Shown piece after piece: positions 1 through 7,396 of a DNA stretch of 20,785 nt. Location: the NCBI GenBank assembly GCA_045630265.1, contig JAZQSV010000017.1:1-20785 (forward strand), in the 5' to 3' direction. How positions within the stretch are numbered: position 1 is the first letter of the stretch; every line of letters starts with the position of its first letter. The position numbers and the translations under genes are program-made. The notes under the pieces were generated by a model. The model saw nothing but the letters and a program-made list of their open reading frames with translations, made no database searches and was not told where the DNA came from. The DNA is from UMGS1279 sp045630265. Its GTDB lineage: Bacteria > Bacillota > Clostridia > Oscillospirales > Acutalibacteraceae.

Positions 1-1002
1 AAATGCGTAACGTCATTGGTTATTACCATTTGCTCCGTTACCGCTTTAGTGGCCTTTGCTGCAGTAGATTCAAAAAATACTATCACGGTTATTGACGGTG
101 AGAATACCATCACGGTTTCTACCAGATATGACACAGCAGAAGAAATTCTCTTGGAGCAAAGCATTGCTCTAAAAACGGGGGATACTACAGAGTTTTCTCT
201 TTTGAAGGGTGTTGGTTCACTTAAAATCAACCGCGCTTTCCCCGTACACATTACTGTAGCAGGAAATACAACATCGGTTTTAATGCAAAAGGGAACAGTA
301 GCTACTGCTCTTTCTCTTGCAAACGTTACTCTGGATGAGTTTGATATTTGCAACAAGAAAACCGATGAAGTTTTAAGCGAAGAAACCTATTTAGATGTTA
401 TTAACGTTGATTTTGAAACCGAAAGCTATGAAGAGGTTATTCCCTTTACAACAAAGGTTGAATACTCTAATAAGCTTGAAAAAGGCAAGAAAAATGTTAT
501 AAAGGGTAGCAACGGCACAAAGGTTGTTACCGTTAAAAAGACCGTTACTGACGGAAATGTTACAGGTAGCGAGGTTATTTCTGAAACCGTAACCAAAGAG
601 GCCGTTCCCCAGATTACCGTAATCGGTACCAAGGTTACTCAGACTGTTGATACAGTTTCAAGTCTTGGAACTGTAGAAGTAGATGCAAACGGTGTTCCGC
701 TTGAGTATAAAAAGGCAATGACCTTTAGGGCTTCGGCCTACACAAGCGCGCCCGGTGCAAAATGCTCCACCGGTGTTGTTGCAAGAACAGGTTATATTGC
801 AGTTAACCCTAACGTTATTCCTTACGGAACAAAGATGTATATTGTGTCCATCGACGGCAAATACACCTACGGCTACGCTATTGCGGCCGATACGGGCGGT
901 TTTGCAAAAAATAACCCCTACATGGTTGACCTTTATTTCAATACCGAAAGCGAATGTGTTAAGTTCGGTATCCGCAACGTTAAAATATACGTGTTAGAAT
1001 AA
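1..1002 (+). CDS. 3D-domain cell-wall protein with DUF348 and G5 domains (YabE-like), 5'-partial
   Basis: The reading frame is already open at base 1, so the true start lies just upstream; 333 residues are visible. A hydrophobic stretch within the first ~25 visible residues looks like a signal peptide or anchor. Two DUF348-type repeats follow (about residues 25-65 and 75-115), then a G5-like domain (about 140-210), then a C-terminal 3D domain (about 240-333). The 3D domain shows AYTS, CSTG, the IAVNPNVIPYGT stretch, ADTGG and MVDLYF, with the aspartates that name the family. Proteins with this architecture in Firmicutes (YabE, related to resuscitation-promoting factors) are secreted or wall-attached and believed to cleave or remodel peptidoglycan. 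The catalytic activity here is inferred from the family. The gene stands alone and ends in a terminator. Confidence 0.88.
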   Translation, partial: KCVTSLVITICSVTALVAFAAVDSKNTITVIDGENTITVSTRYDTAEEILLEQSIALKTGDTTEFSLLKGVGSLKINRAFPVHITVAGNTTSVLMQKGTVATALSLANVTLDEFDICNKKTDEVLSEETYLDVINVDFETESYEEVIPFTTKVEYSNKLEKGKKNVIKGSNGTKVVTVKKTVTDGNVTGSEVISETVTKEAVPQITVIGTKVTQTVDTVSSLGTVEVDANGVPLEYKKAMTFRASAYTSAPGAKCSTGVVARTGYIAVNPNVIPYGTKMYIVSIDGKYTYGYAIAADTGGFAKNNPYMVDLYFNTESECVKFGIRNVKIYVLE

Positions 1003-1005
1003 TAA

Positions 1006-1047
1006 AAAGCTCTTAAGGAAATTTCCTTGAGAGCTTTAATTTTTTAT
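1006..1047 (+). terminator. Rho-independent terminator of the 3D-domain gene
   Basis: A 16-bp stem (1006-1021 with 1022-1037, one T-G wobble) starts four bases after the stop codon and is followed by AATTTTTTAT. Written as a pure inverted repeat it has almost no loop, so the innermost pairs would open to form the turn. The A-run before the stem gives a U-tract on the other strand as well, so it could act in both directions. Confidence 0.85.
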
Positions 1048-1048
1048 A

Positions 1049-1085
1049 AAAAAGTGCCCCTGCAATTTTAATGCAGAGGCGCTTT
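1049..1085 (-). terminator. Rho-independent terminator of the threonine aldolase operon
   Basis: A hairpin with arms 1051-1064 and 1072-1085 (one wobble, one C-A mismatch, 7-base loop) lies just after the minus-strand stop codon at 1091. On the minus strand it runs into CTTTTTTAT, a U-tract. It is back to back with the plus-strand terminator, separating two convergent genes. Confidence 0.8.
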
Positions 1086-1090
1086 ACTTT

Positions 1091-2116
1091 TTATATTAAC
1101 CTATCCAAGGCGTCAATATCTTCTTCCTTTGTTGCCCAGCTTGTTGCAAAGCGGACAACGGTATGGTTTTCATCATACTTTTCCCAGAATGAATATTTAA
1201 CTGATGTCTTAATTTCCTCCAGTTTTTTATTTTCCATAATAATAAACTGTTGGTTGGTAGGGGAGTTTATATAGAATTTATAACCCTTATCCGAGAAGAT
1301 TTTTTTGAGTTTTTCGGCTAGCAGAATAGCGTGTTTGGAAATTTCAAAGTAAAGTCCATCGGTAAAGAGTGTGTCAAACTGAACACCCAGCAGTCTGCCC
1401 TTTGCAAGGAGTGCACCGTGCTGCTTGGTGGTGGTTAGAAACTGCTTTGGAATGGCGCCTTTTGTGAAAACAAGCGCCTCGCCGCAAAGTGCGCCAACCT
1501 TTGTGCCGCCTATATAAAATACGTCGGTAAGGGAGGCAATATCCTTTAAAGTAAGGTCTGTAGTAAGACTCATAAGTCCGTAACCAAGCCTTGCGCCATC
1601 AAGGAAAAGCGGCATATCATATTCTTTACAAATATCTGAAATTTCGGTAAGTTCTTTCTTTGTGTAAAGTGTGCCGTACTCTGTAGGGTGGGATATGTAA
1701 ACCATACCGGGGAAAACCATGTGGTCGTGGCTGTCATCACCATAAAAAATCTCTAAATATTCCTTTAGATCCTTAGCGGAAATTTTACCCTCATAGTGGG
1801 GAAGAGCCAAAACCTTATGGCCCGAATATTCAATAGCACCAGATTCGTGAGCGTTGATATGACCCGTTTGCGCTGAAATCACGCCCTCGTAGTTTTTAAG
1901 CATTGAGGCAATAACAAGTTGGTTGGTTTGTGTTCCGCCAACTATAAACCTTACTTCTGCATTAGGAGTGCCGCAGGCAAGCTTAATTTTTCCCCTTGCG
2001 CATTCGCAGTAAGCGTCGTTACCGTAGCCCGACTGTTTTTCAAAATTGGTCTTTACCAGATTTTCTAAAATTTTAGGGTGTGCGCCTTCTATGTAGTCGC
2101 TTTCAAAGTATAGCAT
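1091..2116 (-). CDS. Low-specificity L-threonine aldolase (PLP-dependent, beta-eliminating lyase family)
   Basis: At 341 residues it has the usual family length. The family cleaves L-threonine or L-allo-threonine to glycine and acetaldehyde using pyridoxal phosphate, in the cytoplasm. Visible signatures are the N-terminal SGYGNDAY region (29-36), GGTQTNQL (60-67), the HINAHESGA segment (86-94), the LDGARLGYG segment holding the cofactor-contacting Asp173 and Arg176, and YIGGTKVGALCGEA with the likely Schiff-base Lys206. It starts 11 bases after galE. Its Shine-Dalgarno sequence is TAGGAG (2130-2125), which contains the galE stop codon, so translation is probably coupled. A role in glycine supply or threonine breakdown is inferred. 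Related tyrosine phenol-lyase-fold lyases are less likely given the GGTK motif. Confidence 0.9.
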   Translation of the reverse strand: MLYFESDYIEGAHPKILENLVKTNFEKQSGYGNDAYCECARGKIKLACGTPNAEVRFIVGGTQTNQLVIASMLKNYEGVISAQTGHINAHESGAIEYSGHKVLALPHYEGKISAKDLKEYLEIFYGDDSHDHMVFPGMVYISHPTEYGTLYTKKELTEISDICKEYDMPLFLDGARLGYGLMSLTTDLTLKDIASLTDVFYIGGTKVGALCGEALVFTKGAIPKQFLTTTKQHGALLAKGRLLGVQFDTLFTDGLYFEISKHAILLAEKLKKIFSDKGYKFYINSPTNQQFIIMENKKLEEIKTSVKYSFWEKYDENHTVVRFATSWATKEEDIDALDRLI

Positions 2117-2127
2117 TTAATCTGCTC

Positions 2128-3141
2128 CTAATCTTCATAACCGTTGGGGTTATTTTTTTGCCAGCGCCAGCTGTCCTCGCACATGCGGTTAACGTCTAGC
2201 TCTGCCTTCCAACCAAGCACTTCTTCGGCTTTTTTTGCATTGGCGTAAACCTCGCCTAAATCGCCGGGGCGCCTTGGGTCAATAATAAAGGGAACCTCTA
2301 CGCCTGAAGCCTTCTCAAAGGCGTTTTTAAGTTCTAAAACGCTGGTGCCGTTGCCTGTACCAAGGTTGATTGCTTCACAGCCGCTATTTGCAAGCGCCCA
2401 TTTAAGAGCTTTTGCGTGACCCTCTGCAAGGTCAACAACGTGAATATAATCCCTAACACCTGTACCGTCTACGGTATCGTAATCGTCACCGAAAACGTGA
2501 AGCTTGGCCAGCTTGCCAACCGCAACCTGAGATATGTAGGGCATAAGGTTGTTGGGGATACCCTTGGGGTCTTCACCGATGGTGCCGCTGATATGTGCAC
2601 CAATGGGATTAAAGTAGCGGAGAAGCACAACGCTCCATTTCTTATCGCTTACAAAAAGATCCCTTAATATATGCTCGATAAAAAGCTTTGTCCTGCCGTA
2701 GGGGTTGGTAGCGCCGGTAGGCATATCCTCAGTTAGGGGAACGGTATTACCCTCACCATATACTGTAGCAGAGCTTGAAAATACTATTTTCTTAACGTCG
2801 TGCTTCCTCATTACCTTACAAAGGGTAAGGGTGCTTAAAATGTTGTTATCGTAATATTCAAGCGGCATTTGAACAGATTCTCCAACGGCCTTAAGACCTG
2901 CAAAATGTATTGCAGAGTCTATTTCGTTTTCAGAAAAAATCTTTTCAAGGGCGGCCTCATCGCAAACATCGTTTTCGTAGAATTTAATCTCTCTTCCAAC
3001 AATTTTTTCAACTCTTTTAATGGACTCTACCTTACTATTGGAAAGATTATCTACAACTATGGGGTCAAACCCTGCGTTTATAAGTGAAATAAGTGTGTGG
3101 CTGCCAATGTAACCGGCGCCGCCTGTAACTAAAACCGACAT
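2128..3141 (-). CDS. galE: UDP-glucose 4-epimerase
   Basis: A 337-residue short-chain dehydrogenase/reductase-fold enzyme, of normal GalE length, that interconverts UDP-glucose and UDP-galactose with bound NAD. The N-terminal Rossmann motif GGAGYIGSH (7-15) binds NAD. The FSSSATVYG segment holds the active-site Ser124, and the catalytic pair is Tyr148/Lys152 in the YGRTK motif. The downstream RYFNPIGAH and GTG-DYIHVVDLAEGH stretches are typical of GalE rather than other epimerases. The start is supported by AAAGGAG at 3156-3150, eight bases upstream. It lies 18 bases after the DUF1015 gene and just before the threonine aldolase. No Leloir partners (galK, galT) are in the window, so its job is more likely to supply UDP-galactose for surface polymers than galactose catabolism. 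That last point is inference. Confidence 0.95.
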   Translation of the reverse strand: MSVLVTGGAGYIGSHTLISLINAGFDPIVVDNLSNSKVESIKRVEKIVGREIKFYENDVCDEAALEKIFSENEIDSAIHFAGLKAVGESVQMPLEYYDNNILSTLTLCKVMRKHDVKKIVFSSSATVYGEGNTVPLTEDMPTGATNPYGRTKLFIEHILRDLFVSDKKWSVVLLRYFNPIGAHISGTIGEDPKGIPNNLMPYISQVAVGKLAKLHVFGDDYDTVDGTGVRDYIHVVDLAEGHAKALKWALANSGCEAINLGTGNGTSVLELKNAFEKASGVEVPFIIDPRRPGDLGEVYANAKKAEEVLGWKAELDVNRMCEDSWRWQKNNPNGYED

Positions 3142-3159
3142 TTTGTAAACTCCTTTGGA

Positions 3160-4422
3160 CTATTTAATTTTATTCATTACAAGACCTGTAATGAGTTTTG
3201 GATAGAAGTAGGTGGATTTTTGGGGCATTTTCTGACCCGCACTACCAACCTCTATAATTTGTGAAACTCTAGTGGGGTTTAAAATAAAGGAACAGTTTGC
3301 GCCGCCGTCAACGTCGGCCACTGCCTCATCCAAATCCCTTGTGTATTTAAGGTTAATTTGCTTTGCAAGGTTTTCCTTGTCTATGCCTAAAATTTCCTCT
3401 AAAACCAAGCTGTGAAGAACCGAAACGTCAAGATTTCTAAGTGTGGGATGAAGGTGGGGAAGTTTTTCGACAAGAGAAAGTTTATCTTTTAGTGTTAAAA
3501 GAAAATATCTGTTTTCGGCGTAAAAACCGAAGGAAATAAGACCTTTTTCGTACTCGCTTTTAAGGTTACGCTCTAAACTTTTTGCACCTGAAAGCTCACC
3601 AACATAGAAAAATTCATTACATTTTCTAAGCAACTCTTCCATATCAAATTCCTTTAAGGAATGAACAATTCTGTGTGTCGGGAAAACTACAAGCCCATCA
3701 CAGTTTGCGGGAACAAGCATCATCATAATATATTCACTTGCTGCATCTTCACAAGCGCCAAGCCCTCGTTGTGTATCTCTATACCTTAGTCCTGTTTCAT
3801 AACGGTGGTGGCCGTCGGCAATATAAAGTGCTTTTGTTTCAAAAAGCTTGGACAACAGAGTAGTATCGCTTGTTTTCCAAAGTTTGTGGGTGACTCCCTC
3901 AGTGTCGGTGAAGGAGTGAATGGGCGCGCCACTGCTAAAGTTGTTTAGCTTGTTGGTAATTTTTTTATCGTCATCCTCAAACAAACAGTAAACCTGAGAG
4001 AAGTTGCAGCCTGTTGCCATCATGAGGTTAAACCTATCTTCCTTAGCGGCCGAAAGGGTGTTTTCGTGGGGAATTACAACACCTTCATCGAAGTTTGTGA
4101 GTTTTACCCTGCCAATAACGCCTTTAAGGGTATAGTTTTGACCATCTACCTCAAAATCTTCCTCGTATATGTAAAAGCAGTCTTCTTCCTCTGTTTTAAG
4201 CAGGTCTTCGTCAAGCCAGTTTTTAAGGGTATCGGCCGCAGAAGCATAAATGTCCTCGCCCTCCCTTGGAAGTTCCAGCCTGATTACGTTATTTGGATTA
4301 GTACCTAAAAAGCTTTTTCTTTGCTCATCGCTTATAATGTCGTAAGGCGGACAAACAATCTCGTTTATTTTTCCTGCATTTTCAGAGTACCTGAGTCCCT
4401 TAAAGGGTTTAACTACTGCCAC
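3160..4422 (-). CDS. DUF1015 family protein
   Basis: A 420-residue protein covering the whole DUF1015 family. The GTG at 4422 is chosen because AGGAG (4436-4432) sits nine bases upstream and the resulting N-terminus, MAVVKPFKGLR, is typical of the family. A TTG at 4431 in the same frame would touch the Shine-Dalgarno sequence. Family landmarks are CPPYD (24-28), VIPHENT followed by AAKEDR (about residues 116-130), and the invariant ADGHHRYETG (202-211). The biochemical role is not something I can establish from the sequence. In other Clostridia I recall this family next to serine-biosynthesis genes, which makes its place here upstream of a threonine aldolase suggestive but unproven. It is the first gene of a three-gene operon. 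Confidence 0.88.
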   Translation of the reverse strand: MAVVKPFKGLRYSENAGKINEIVCPPYDIISDEQRKSFLGTNPNNVIRLELPREGEDIYASAADTLKNWLDEDLLKTEEEDCFYIYEEDFEVDGQNYTLKGVIGRVKLTNFDEGVVIPHENTLSAAKEDRFNLMMATGCNFSQVYCLFEDDDKKITNKLNNFSSGAPIHSFTDTEGVTHKLWKTSDTTLLSKLFETKALYIADGHHRYETGLRYRDTQRGLGACEDAASEYIMMMLVPANCDGLVVFPTHRIVHSLKEFDMEELLRKCNEFFYVGELSGAKSLERNLKSEYEKGLISFGFYAENRYFLLTLKDKLSLVEKLPHLHPTLRNLDVSVLHSLVLEEILGIDKENLAKQINLKYTRDLDEAVADVDGGANCSFILNPTRVSQIIEVGSAGQKMPQKSTYFYPKLITGLVMNKIK

Positions 4423-4454
4423 TTGCAACAACTCCTAAAATAATCTATTTATAT

Positions 4455-4483
4455 ATTGTACAATGATTTAATTTCTAAGTCAA
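4455..4483 (-). promoter_or_regulatory. Sigma-A-type promoter of the DUF1015-galE-aldolase operon
   Basis: On the minus strand, TTGACT (4483-4478) and TACAAT (4460-4455) are separated by exactly 17 bases. Each matches the consensus in five of six positions. The GTG start lies about 33 bases downstream of the -10 box. Confidence 0.8.
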
Positions 4484-4492
4484 TGACTAAAG

Positions 4493-4521
4493 TAATATTT
4501 TTCCTCTAAAAATCATAAAAA
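4493..4521 (+). promoter_or_regulatory. Candidate sigma-E promoter of spoIID
   Basis: TAATATT at 4493-4499 fits the mother-cell sigma-E -35 consensus (KMATATT). Fourteen bases later, CATAAAAA at 4514-4521 matches the -10 consensus (CATACAHT) in six of eight positions. The expected transcription start would be near 4528, just ahead of the Shine-Dalgarno sequence at 4541. spoIID belongs to the sigma-E regulon in Bacillus, which makes the match more credible. AT-richness of the region limits certainty. Confidence 0.55.
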
Positions 4522-4552
4522 TACTGTGAAGTACAAAACTGGAGGAGCAATA

Positions 4553-5527
4553 ATGAAAAACGGATATTTAATGATTATAGTAATACTTACCCTTTCTCTC
4601 TTACTTACCCCGCTTTTAGCGGTAGGGGACAAGACCGTAAAGGATAACATACCCCAAGAAAATACCTCCTCTGCGCCTACAAAAAAAGAGGGGGAAATAG
4701 GTGTTTATATCAGCGAAAGCGGAGAAACGGTTTATCTTTCGGTTTTTGACTATATTTGCGGTGTTGTGGCGGCCGAAATGCCGGCCGTTTATGAAATCGA
4801 GGCCCTTAAAACTCAGGCCGTTTGCGCATATACATATCTATGCAAAAAATTAAAGACAAATGCGGAAGAAAAATCTTATGATATTACCGACGATTTTAAA
4901 ACCGACCAGGCATACATAGGTCCCGAAAAAAGGAAAGAGCGGTGGGGAGAAAATTTTGACCTTTACGAAACCAAAATTGCCGATGCCGTAAGAGCGGTAG
5001 AAAAAAAGGCAATAACCTATAATGAGGAAATAATTTTTGCTGCTTACCACGCAATTTCGGCAGGAAAAACCGAAAACGCGTTAAACGTTTGGGGCGGTGA
5101 TTACCCTTATTTAGTTCCAGTACCCTGCGAGGGAGATTTGCTTGCAAAGGACTATTTAAGTGAGATTATTATAGCTCCTGCCGATTTTGAAAATGCTCTT
5201 AAAGCAAAGAATGCAGAGCCCCATGGAAGGTGTGAAGAATATATTGGCGCTTTAGAAAAAAGTGATAGTGGAACGGTGCTTAAAATTACCCTTTGCGGTA
5301 AGGAATTTAAAGGATCAGAGGTAAGGGAAATGTTTTCTCTTCGCTCCTCCAATTTTGATTTGCTTTACACCGAGGAAAAGGGCTTTTGCTTTACCGTTCG
5401 CGGTTACGGCCATGGGGTAGGAATGAGCCAGAACGGTGCTAATTATTTGGCCCTTTCGGGTAAAAATTATGAGGAAATTATTAAGCATTTTTACAGCGGC
5501 GTTGAAATAGTAGAATACGACTTTTAA
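4553..5527 (+). CDS. spoIID: Stage II sporulation protein D, septal peptidoglycan lytic transglycosylase
   Basis: A 324-residue protein with an N-terminal membrane anchor (about residues 4-23), a short variable linker, and a SpoIID/LytB domain from about 48 to the end. SpoIID cleaves glycan strands during forespore engulfment, working with SpoIIP and SpoIIM in the mother-cell membrane. The catalytic-type glutamate is Glu75 in AAEMPA, followed by EALKTQAVCAYTY. The C-terminal signature RGYGHGVGMSQNGA is intact and VWGGDYPYL is also typical. The ATG at 4553 is chosen because GGAGGAG (4541-4547) lies directly ahead; an in-frame GTG at 4526 lies upstream of that site and is not supported. It is monocistronic, with its own promoter and terminator. 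A paralogous SpoIID/LytB protein outside sporulation is the main alternative. Confidence 0.88.
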   Translation: MKNGYLMIIVILTLSLLLTPLLAVGDKTVKDNIPQENTSSAPTKKEGEIGVYISESGETVYLSVFDYICGVVAAEMPAVYEIEALKTQAVCAYTYLCKKLKTNAEEKSYDITDDFKTDQAYIGPEKRKERWGENFDLYETKIADAVRAVEKKAITYNEEIIFAAYHAISAGKTENALNVWGGDYPYLVPVPCEGDLLAKDYLSEIIIAPADFENALKAKNAEPHGRCEEYIGALEKSDSGTVLKITLCGKEFKGSEVREMFSLRSSNFDLLYTEEKGFCFTVRGYGHGVGMSQNGANYLALSGKNYEEIIKHFYSGVEIVEYDF

Positions 5528-5539
5528 GTTGCTATAGTG

Positions 5540-5577
5540 TGCCTTTCGGTTTACAGTTTGCCGAAAGGCATTTTTTT
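5540..5577 (+). terminator. Rho-independent terminator of spoIID
   Basis: A perfect 10-bp stem (TGCCTTTCGG at 5540-5549 with its complement at 5561-5570) and an 11-base loop are followed by seven T residues. Confidence 0.93.
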
Positions 5578-5588
5578 GCCAAAAAATA

Positions 5589-5618
5589 TTGACTAATTAT
5601 AATATATAGTGTTATAAT
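5589..5618 (+). promoter_or_regulatory. Sigma-A promoter of the YigZ-family gene
   Basis: TTGACT (5589-5594) and a perfect TATAAT (5613-5618) are separated by 18 bases, directly after the spoIID terminator and about 47 bases before the start codon. Confidence 0.85.
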
Positions 5619-5665
5619 AAATTGAATATTTATATTTATTGTAGTATTTTAAATGGGGTGAGGTT

Positions 5666-6286
5666 TTGAAGGGCTATAAAACCGTTAAAGAGCAGTGCTC
5701 GGCAGAGATAGTTGTTAAGCGCTCTCGTTTTATTGCTACCGTTTGTCCCTGTAAAACCGAATCCGAGGCAATGGAGTTTATAAATTCCCTTAAGAAAAAA
5801 TATTGGGATGCTACCCATAACGTTTACGCCTTTGTGGTAAGGGATAATAATACCAAAAGGTTTTCAGATGATGGAGAACCACATTCAACGGCGGGGCTTC
5901 CCACAATGGAAACGGTAGAGCATTTCGGCGTTACAGATGTGGCAGTAGTTGTTACAAGGTATTTTGGTGGTGTGCTACTTGGTACAGGTGGTCTTGTACG
6001 GGCCTATTCCGATGCCACAAGCGAGGCCCTTAAAAAGGCGGAAATACTAACATTTTTGCCCGCCAAATCCTTTGATGTAAAGCTTGATTACAGCGACTAT
6101 GACATTCTTAGTAAAACCTTTTTGGCGGCGGGGGCAAAAATAGCCGATACAAGATTTGCCGATAAGGTTGAACTCAGTGCCGTAATCCCGCTTGAGTGTT
6201 TTGATACTTTGAGTGAAAAATGCACTGATATTTTTTGCGGAAGAATATCTTTTTGTAACATAGAGGATGTTTTCTCGGGTTTTTAG
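5666..6286 (+). CDS. YigZ/IMPACT family protein (UPF0029 plus DUF1949)
   Basis: A 206-residue protein of normal family length. The N-terminal UPF0029 domain (about residues 15-125) shows VKRSRFIA, ATHNVYAFV, SDDGEPHSTAGLPTM and the glycine-rich VVVTRYFGGVLLGTGGLVRAY. The C-terminal DUF1949 half is about 135-205. The family (E. coli YigZ, Bacillus YvyE) is related to the eukaryotic translation regulator IMPACT. Its bacterial role is not firmly known, and its fold suggests nucleic-acid or ribosome binding. The start is TTG at 5666, preceded by GGGGTGAGG (5655-5663). A nearby ATG at 5653 is in another frame. The gene has its own promoter and stands ahead of dgt without an evident terminator, so some read-through is possible. 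Confidence 0.88.
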   Translation: MKGYKTVKEQCSAEIVVKRSRFIATVCPCKTESEAMEFINSLKKKYWDATHNVYAFVVRDNNTKRFSDDGEPHSTAGLPTMETVEHFGVTDVAVVVTRYFGGVLLGTGGLVRAYSDATSEALKKAEILTFLPAKSFDVKLDYSDYDILSKTFLAAGAKIADTRFADKVELSAVIPLECFDTLSEKCTDIFCGRISFCNIEDVFSGF

Positions 6287-6357
6287 TAAAAAAATAAAGG
6301 TGTTTTAAGGTTTTTGTCTAATAATATATTATAAGCAACTTAAAAGGAGTGGCTATT

Positions 6358-7362
6358 TTGGACTCAATTAGAAAAATTACCGAACAAATCGAGGTAGAAA
6401 ATCTTTCTAAAAGGGCAGTGCTTAGCGTAAATACAAAGGGCAGAGAAAGAGCGGAGGAGGAATGTGAGCTTAGAACGGCTTTCCAAAGGGATAGGGACCG
6501 TATTATTCACTCTAAATCTTTCAGACGCTTAAAACATAAAACGCAGGTTTTCTTGGCTCCCGAATCGGACCATTACAGAACCCGCCTTACCCATACGCTT
6601 GAGGTTTCTCAGATAGCAAGGACTATTGCAAGGGCACTTCGCCTTAACGAGGACCTGACTGAAGCCATCGCTTTAGGACATGATTTGGGACATACTCCAT
6701 TCGGCCACGCGGGAGAGCGGGCTTTGGATGAGATAGTGCCGGAAGGGTTTAGACACTACGAGCAAAGTGTTAGGGTTTGCACCACAATAGAAAAGAATTT
6801 TAAGGGCCTTAACCTCACTTATGAGGTTTTGGACGGTATTAAAAACCATACCAAGGGTCAGCTACCCGAAACCTTGGAGGGGCAAATTGTAAGACTTGCC
6901 GATAAAATTGCATATATTAACCACGATATTGATGATGCTGTAAGGGCGGGCATAATAAGTGAGAACGATATTTCAGCCGACGTTTGCGCCGAGCTTGGTA
7001 ACACCAAAAGTAAACGCATTAACTCTATGGTAACCTCGGTTATCACAAGCAGTGATGATATTATTAAAATGTCGCCCTCTACCACCGAGGCATTTAATGA
7101 GCTTCACGCCTTCCTTTTTGAAAGGGTTTACTTAAATCCTTTGGCAAAAAGTGAGGAAAGCAAGGTTTCAGGTATTGTGTTTGGCATTTATAAGCACATT
7201 ATGGAGCACCAAAACCTATTACCCAAAGAATATATGGTTGTAGCCGAGAAGGATGGCTTTGCCCGTGCGGTGGTTGATTATGTCGCAGGTATGACCGACC
7301 GCTATGCGGTAGAAATTTACAAAAGTTTTTACGTTCCAAAATCCTGGGAGCAAGAGATTTAG
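6358..7362 (+). CDS. dgt: Deoxyguanosinetriphosphate triphosphohydrolase-like protein (HD domain)
   Basis: A 334-residue HD-superfamily hydrolase. The family removes tripolyphosphate from dGTP or other dNTPs and so tunes the nucleotide pool. Likely metal ligands are His79 (in RLTHTLEV), His108-Asp109 (in LGHDLGHTPFGH) and Asp182 (in ADKIAYINHD). The signature FRRLKHKTQVF (55-65) is also typical. The start is TTG at 6358: AAAAGGAG ends at 6349, eight bases upstream, while the in-frame GTG at 6349 overlaps that site. Its length is that of the shorter Firmicute type, not the ~500-residue E. coli Dgt. It precedes dnaG by 34 bases, an arrangement common in Clostridia that links dNTP control to replication priming. 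Exact substrate preference cannot be told. Confidence 0.9.
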   Translation: MDSIRKITEQIEVENLSKRAVLSVNTKGRERAEEECELRTAFQRDRDRIIHSKSFRRLKHKTQVFLAPESDHYRTRLTHTLEVSQIARTIARALRLNEDLTEAIALGHDLGHTPFGHAGERALDEIVPEGFRHYEQSVRVCTTIEKNFKGLNLTYEVLDGIKNHTKGQLPETLEGQIVRLADKIAYINHDIDDAVRAGIISENDISADVCAELGNTKSKRINSMVTSVITSSDDIIKMSPSTTEAFNELHAFLFERVYLNPLAKSEESKVSGIVFGIYKHIMEHQNLLPKEYMVVAEKDGFARAVVDYVAGMTDRYAVEIYKSFYVPKSWEQEI

Positions 7363-7396
7363 AATTTTAGCTTAAAATATGAAAGGAGGAGACCAT

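Noticed and set aside
6303..6332. Possible promoter for dgt (TTTTAA and TATTAT with an 18-base spacer)
   Set aside because: The -35 match is poor and the AT-rich stretch offers several equal -10 candidates, so I do not list it as a feature even though dgt may well have a promoter here.
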